9,391 nt of DNA from Geobacter sp. (lineage in GTDB: Bacteria; Desulfobacterota; Desulfuromonadia; Geobacterales; DSM-12255), in the NCBI GenBank assembly GCA_012026855.1, contig VEOV01000199.1:1-9391 (forward strand). Reading direction: 5' to 3'. A program made the position numbers and the translations under genes. Each line of letters opens with the position of its first letter. Position 1 is the first letter of the stretch. Positions 5,854 to 9,391 of this stretch are shown one piece after another. The notes under the pieces are model-generated. The model did not search any database. It saw only the letters and a program-made list of their open reading frames with translations, and was not told where the DNA came from.

Positions 5854-8800
5854 CTACTTGAGGAAATCCTGCAGCGCCTTGACGCCGAGACCCTCCTGCT
5901 GGATGGCGATAATGGCATCAACAGCGGCTTTGGCCCCTGAAACTGTGGTGTAGTAGGTCACTCCATGGGCCAGGGTCTCACGCCTGATGGAGAACGAGTC
6001 GGCCACTGCCTGGGCGCCGTGGGTGGTATTGAACACCATGGCAATATCGCCGTTCTTGATGGCGTCGACGATATGGGGGCGCCCTTCGAGCACCTTGTTG
6101 ACCGTCTGTACCGGCACCCCTTTCTCCTTCAAGTAGACAGCCGTGCCGCGGGTGGCCAGAATCTGGAAACCGGCAGCGGCCAGGTTCGCGGCAACCGGGA
6201 CCATATGCTTCTTGTCCTGGTCCTTGACGCTGATAAAGACCTTCCCCCTGGTCGGCAGTTTTGCCCCGGCGCCCAGCTGGGCCTTGGCAAAGGCCTTGGC
6301 AAAGTTATCATCAATCCCCATGACTTCGCCGGTGGACTTCATCTCCGGACCGAGGATGGTATCACCCCCGGGGAACTTGACGAACGGAAAGACCGACTCC
6401 TTGACCGCCACATGCTTGATGCTGATCTCTTCGAGAATCCCCTGCTCTTTCAGGCTCCTGCCCCCCATGATGCTGGCGGCAATCTTGGCCAGCGGCCGGC
6501 CAGTAGCTTTGGAGACGAAAGGCGAAGTGCGGGAGGCACGGGGATTGACTTCAAGAATGTAGATATCGTCATCCTTCAGGGCATACTGGACGTTCATCAG
6601 CCCCTTGACGTTCAGCTCCAGGGCCATCAGGGCAGTCTGACGGCGAATCTCATCCACCACTGCAGCCGAGATGGAATATGGTGGCAGGGAACAGGCGGAA
6701 TCGCCGGAGTGGATGCCGGCCTCCTCGATATGCTCCATGATGCCGCCGATGACCACGTCAGTGCCGTCACAGAGGGCATCCACGTCAATCTCGATCGCCT
6801 CGTCCAGGAACTTGTCGATGAGGATCGGGTGCTCCGGGGAGGCCTGGACTGCGGTATGCATGTAGCGGCGCAGATTGTCCACATCGTAGACGATCTCCAT
6901 GGCCCTACCGCCCAGAACGTAGGATGGCCGCACCACCACCGGGTAGCCGATCCGGTTGGCAACCTCTTCCGCCTCCTCAAAGGAGCGGGCGGTGCCGTTC
7001 TCCGGCTGCCTCAGGCCCAGCTTGTGGAGCATCTCCTGGAAGCGCTCCCGATCCTCGGCCCGGTCGATGGAGTCCGGCGAAGTGCCGATGATCGGCACGC
7101 CGGCCTTTTCCAGGGCAACGGCCAGCTTCAGCGGCGTCTGACCGCCGAACTGGACGATGACGCCGTAAGGCTTCTCGATATCGACGATTGACAGCACATC
7201 CTCGTAAGTGAGCGGCTCGAAGTAGAGCCGGTCCGAGGTATCGTAGTCGGTGGAAACCGTCTCCGGGTTGCAGTTGACCATGATGGTCTCATAGCCGTCG
7301 GCTGCCAGGGCAAAAACGCCATGGACGCAGCAGTAGTCGAACTCGATCCCCTGGCCGATCCGGTTCGGACCGCCCCCCAGGATCATGATCTTCTTCCGGT
7401 CGGTGACCTCGGCCTCGCACTCCTCCTCGTAGGTTGAGTAGAGATAGGGGGTATAGGCAACGAATTCGGCGGCACAGGTATCAACCCGCTTGAAAACAGG
7501 CTTCACACCCAGAGAAAGCCGCAGCTGGCGAATCTCCTCGTCATTTTTTCCCCAGAGACGACCGAGGAACTTGTCTGAAAAGCCGTACTGCTTGGCCTCC
7601 CGCAGAATATCGGCAGTGACCGCGGCCGGAGCAACCTTCTTCAGCTCCTCTTCCTTCTCAATGATCTGACGGATGTTATGCAGGAACCAGGGGTCAATAG
7701 CGGTAATCTCGAAGATCTCTTCAACCGACATGCCCGAGCGGAAGGCATCACCAACATACCAGAGCCGGTCGCAGTTGGGGGTACGCAGCTTTTCAACCAG
7801 GGTCTGCTGCTCCTTGGCGGTCAGCGCCCGTCTGGTCTCGGTTGCCAGGTCAAAGAGGCGAGACTCGAAGCCGCAAGAACCGATCTCCAGGGAGCGAAGC
7901 GCTTTCTGGAAGGACTCCTTGAAGGTCCGGCCGATGGCCATGACCTCACCCACCGATTTCATCTGGGTGGTCAGGGTGGCGTCGGCTGCCGGGAACTTCT
8001 CGAAGGTGAAGCGGGGAATCTTGGTGACCACGTAGTCGATGGTCGGCTCGAAGCAGGCCGGGGTCTCCCGGGTGATGTCGTTGATGATCTCGTCCAGCCG
8101 GTAGCCGACCGCCAGCTTGGCAGCAATCTTGGCGATCGGAAATCCGGTCGCCTTGGAGGCCAGGGCCGACGAACGGGAGACCCGGGGATTCATCTCGATA
8201 ACCACCAGGCGGCCGTCCCGCGGATTGATACCGAACTGGATGTTGGAGCCGCCGGTATCGACACCGATCTCGCGGATGATCTTCAGGGAAGCATCCCGCA
8301 GGATCTGGTACTCCTTATCGGTCAGGGTCTGGGCCGGAGCCACGGTAATGGAGTCGCCGGTATGGACCCCCATGGGATCGAGGTTTTCGATGGAACAGAT
8401 AATGACAACGTTGTCAGCCGTGTCGCGCATCACCTCCAGCTCGTACTCCTTCCAGCCGATAACCGACTCCTCCACCAGGACCTCGTCGGTCGGCGAAGCG
8501 TCGATGCCGGCCATGGCCATCCGCTCGTACTCTTCCATGTTGTAGGCAATACCGCCGCCGGTGCCGCCAAGGGTAAAGGAGGGGCGAATGATGGCCGGGA
8601 AGCCGACCTCCTTGATGACGGTCATCGCTTCGTTGTAGTTGTGGGCCAGACCGGATTTGGGAATGCCGAGGCCGATCTTCTGCATGGCCTCCTTGAACAG
8701 GGTGCGGTCTTCCGCCTTCTTGATGGCCGGCAGCTTGGCGCCGCTCAGCTCCACGCCGCACTTCTCCAGCACCCCCGCCTCGGCCCCGGCAGCGGCTGAG

Positions 8801-9090
8801 TTCGGGGCTGTCTGGCCGCCCAGTGTCGGCAGCACCGCATCGGGGCGCTCCTTTTCGATGATCTTGGCCAGCATCTCCGGCGTTACCGGCTCCACGTAGG
8901 TGCGGTCGGCAAAATCCGGGTCGGTCATGATGGTGGCCGGGTTGCTGTTCAGCAGGATTACTTCGAAACCCTCTTCTTTCAGCGCCTTGCAGGCCTGGGT
9001 TCCCGAGTAGTCGAATTCGCACGCCTGGCCGATGACGATCGGGCCAGCGCCGATGATGAGGATTTTCTTGATGTCTGTTCTTTTAGGCAT
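5854..9090 (-). CDS. carB: Carbamoyl-phosphate synthase large subunit
   Basis: CarB makes carbamoyl phosphate from bicarbonate, ammonia (channelled from glutamine by CarA) and two ATP, feeding pyrimidine and arginine synthesis in the cytoplasm. At 1,078 residues it is full length (E. coli 1,073). Order: N-terminal ATP-grasp for carboxyphosphate (1 to about 401), oligomerisation region (about 402-555), second ATP-grasp for carbamoyl phosphate (about 556-940) and MGS-like allosteric domain (about 941-1078). Key residues align with E. coli numbering in the first half: R129, R169, E215, H243, E299 and N301. The second half has GGGPNRIGQGIEFDY (572-586), RPSYVLGGRAM (721-731), HSGDSAC (794-800) and EVNPRASR (847-854). 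T980, T983 and K990 lie in the usual effector-binding part of the MGS domain, so UMP or ornithine control is plausible. Around 96-116 several usually hydrophobic positions are changed (P96, G102, S116). AAGGAG lies 10 nt upstream of ATG 9090. The gene follows a DUF486 gene by 23 nt; carA is not in the window. Confidence 0.98.
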   Translation of the reverse strand: MPKRTDIKKILIIGAGPIVIGQACEFDYSGTQACKALKEEGFEVILLNSNPATIMTDPDFADRTYVEPVTPEMLAKIIEKERPDAVLPTLGGQTAPNSAAAGAEAGVLEKCGVELSGAKLPAIKKAEDRTLFKEAMQKIGLGIPKSGLAHNYNEAMTVIKEVGFPAIIRPSFTLGGTGGGIAYNMEEYERMAMAGIDASPTDEVLVEESVIGWKEYELEVMRDTADNVVIICSIENLDPMGVHTGDSITVAPAQTLTDKEYQILRDASLKIIREIGVDTGGSNIQFGINPRDGRLVVIEMNPRVSRSSALASKATGFPIAKIAAKLAVGYRLDEIINDITRETPACFEPTIDYVVTKIPRFTFEKFPAADATLTTQMKSVGEVMAIGRTFKESFQKALRSLEIGSCGFESRLFDLATETRRALTAKEQQTLVEKLRTPNCDRLWYVGDAFRSGMSVEEIFEITAIDPWFLHNIRQIIEKEEELKKVAPAAVTADILREAKQYGFSDKFLGRLWGKNDEEIRQLRLSLGVKPVFKRVDTCAAEFVAYTPYLYSTYEEECEAEVTDRKKIMILGGGPNRIGQGIEFDYCCVHGVFALAADGYETIMVNCNPETVSTDYDTSDRLYFEPLTYEDVLSIVDIEKPYGVIVQFGGQTPLKLAVALEKAGVPIIGTSPDSIDRAEDRERFQEMLHKLGLRQPENGTARSFEEAEEVANRIGYPVVVRPSYVLGGRAMEIVYDVDNLRRYMHTAVQASPEHPILIDKFLDEAIEIDVDALCDGTDVVIGGIMEHIEEAGIHSGDSACSLPPYSISAAVVDEIRRQTALMALELNVKGLMNVQYALKDDDIYILEVNPRASRTSPFVSKATGRPLAKIAASIMGGRSLKEQGILEEISIKHVAVKESVFPFVKFPGGDTILGPEMKSTGEVMGIDDNFAKAFAKAQLGAGAKLPTRGKVFISVKDQDKKHMVPVAANLAAAGFQILATRGTAVYLKEKGVPVQTVNKVLEGRPHIVDAIKNGDIAMVFNTTHGAQAVADSFSIRRETLAHGVTYYTTVSGAKAAVDAIIAIQQEGLGVKALQDFLK

Positions 9091-9113
9091 TTACTGGTTA
9101 CTCCTTATGTCAG

Positions 9114-9391
9114 TTATCGAAATATGAAAAATACGGCTCCGGCCAGACAGCAGCCGGCCCAGAGATAATCCCACTTGAGCGGCACCCCCATGTAGAAAAC
9201 CGCAAACGGGACAAACACGCAGAGTGTGATCACTTCCTGGGTTATCTTAAGTTGCGCCAGGTTAAAGTCGCCATGGTAGCCGATCCTGTTTGCCGGAACC
9301 ATGATCAGGTATTCAAAAAAAGCGATCCCCCAGGAAACAAGCACCGCAATAAACCAATGACGGTTGCTCAGGTTCTTCAGGTGTGCATACC
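9114..9391 (-). CDS. DUF486 (DMT-like) small membrane protein, N-terminus cut by window edge
   Basis: Only the last 91 residues are visible; the frame stays open to the right edge, so the true start lies outside. An internal GTG at 9344 could start a shorter product, but the family pattern begins well before it. The visible sequence has the DUF486 signatures: WFIAVLVSWGIAFFEY, VPANRIGYHG, the highly typical FNLAQLKITQEVITL, and the close PLKWDYLWAGCCLAGAVFFIFR. About three hydrophobic membrane segments are visible, of the four usual in this family of about 110-120 residues. It is related by fold to drug/metabolite transporters of the small type; no substrate is known. The stop is 23 nt before carB, which suggests co-transcription. 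Confidence 0.92.
   Translation of the reverse strand, partial: YAHLKNLSNRHWFIAVLVSWGIAFFEYLIMVPANRIGYHGDFNLAQLKITQEVITLCVFVPFAVFYMGVPLKWDYLWAGCCLAGAVFFIFR

Noticed and set aside
5965..7191. Long plus-strand open frame of 408 codons
   Set aside because: Antisense to the second half of carB; the His/Asp/Gly-rich composition mirrors carB codons and no domain is recognisable.
7678..8799. Long plus-strand open frame of 373 codons
   Set aside because: It lies wholly antisense to carB, has the Gly/Asp/Leu-rich composition of an antisense frame in GC-rich DNA, and shows no family motif.

Overview
The window is a compact bacterial chromosomal segment. All seven supported genes lie on the minus strand, so transcription runs from right to left. 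From the right edge the order is: DUF486 membrane protein (cut by the edge), carB, a multidomain rhomboid protein, greA, a small DUF1858 protein, a secreted FKBP-type prolyl isomerase, and recC (cut by the left edge). GC-rich codon use, a carB/greA neighbourhood, a stand-alone DUF1858 redox-disulfide protein and a RecBCD-type nuclease together suggest a Geobacter/Trichlorobacter/Pelobacter-like member of the Desulfuromonadia. That placement is inferred from gene content and protein style, with moderate confidence.

Layout: 9114-9391 is the C-terminal part of a DUF486 (DMT-like) protein, 23 nt upstream of carB. carB (5854-9090) encodes the complete large subunit of carbamoyl-phosphate synthetase and is followed by a strong hairpin terminator (5737-5780). 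The rhomboid gene (3804-5687) fuses an intact rhomboid protease domain to a helical-repeat region, a topoisomerase-type zinc ribbon and a short C-terminal module. A 149-bp gap follows, holding a candidate promoter and a terminator-like hairpin directly in front of greA. greA, the DUF1858 gene and the FKBP gene (3654 down to 2510) are spaced by 22 nt each and look like one operon, closed by a hairpin terminator at 2444-2484. recC starts only about 30 nt beyond that terminator and stays open for 804 codons to the left edge; recB and recD would be expected next.

Functionally this is mainly housekeeping: pyrimidine/arginine precursor synthesis (carB), transcript-elongation rescue (greA), periplasmic folding (FKBP) and double-strand-break processing (recC). 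The less ordinary parts are the rhomboid fusion protein and the repeated placement of intrinsic-terminator hairpins immediately before a start codon (rhomboid, greA, recC). The greA hairpin resembles in position the leader terminator known from enterobacterial greA. I see no mobile element, CRISPR array, tRNA, rRNA or defence island, and no clearly new system.
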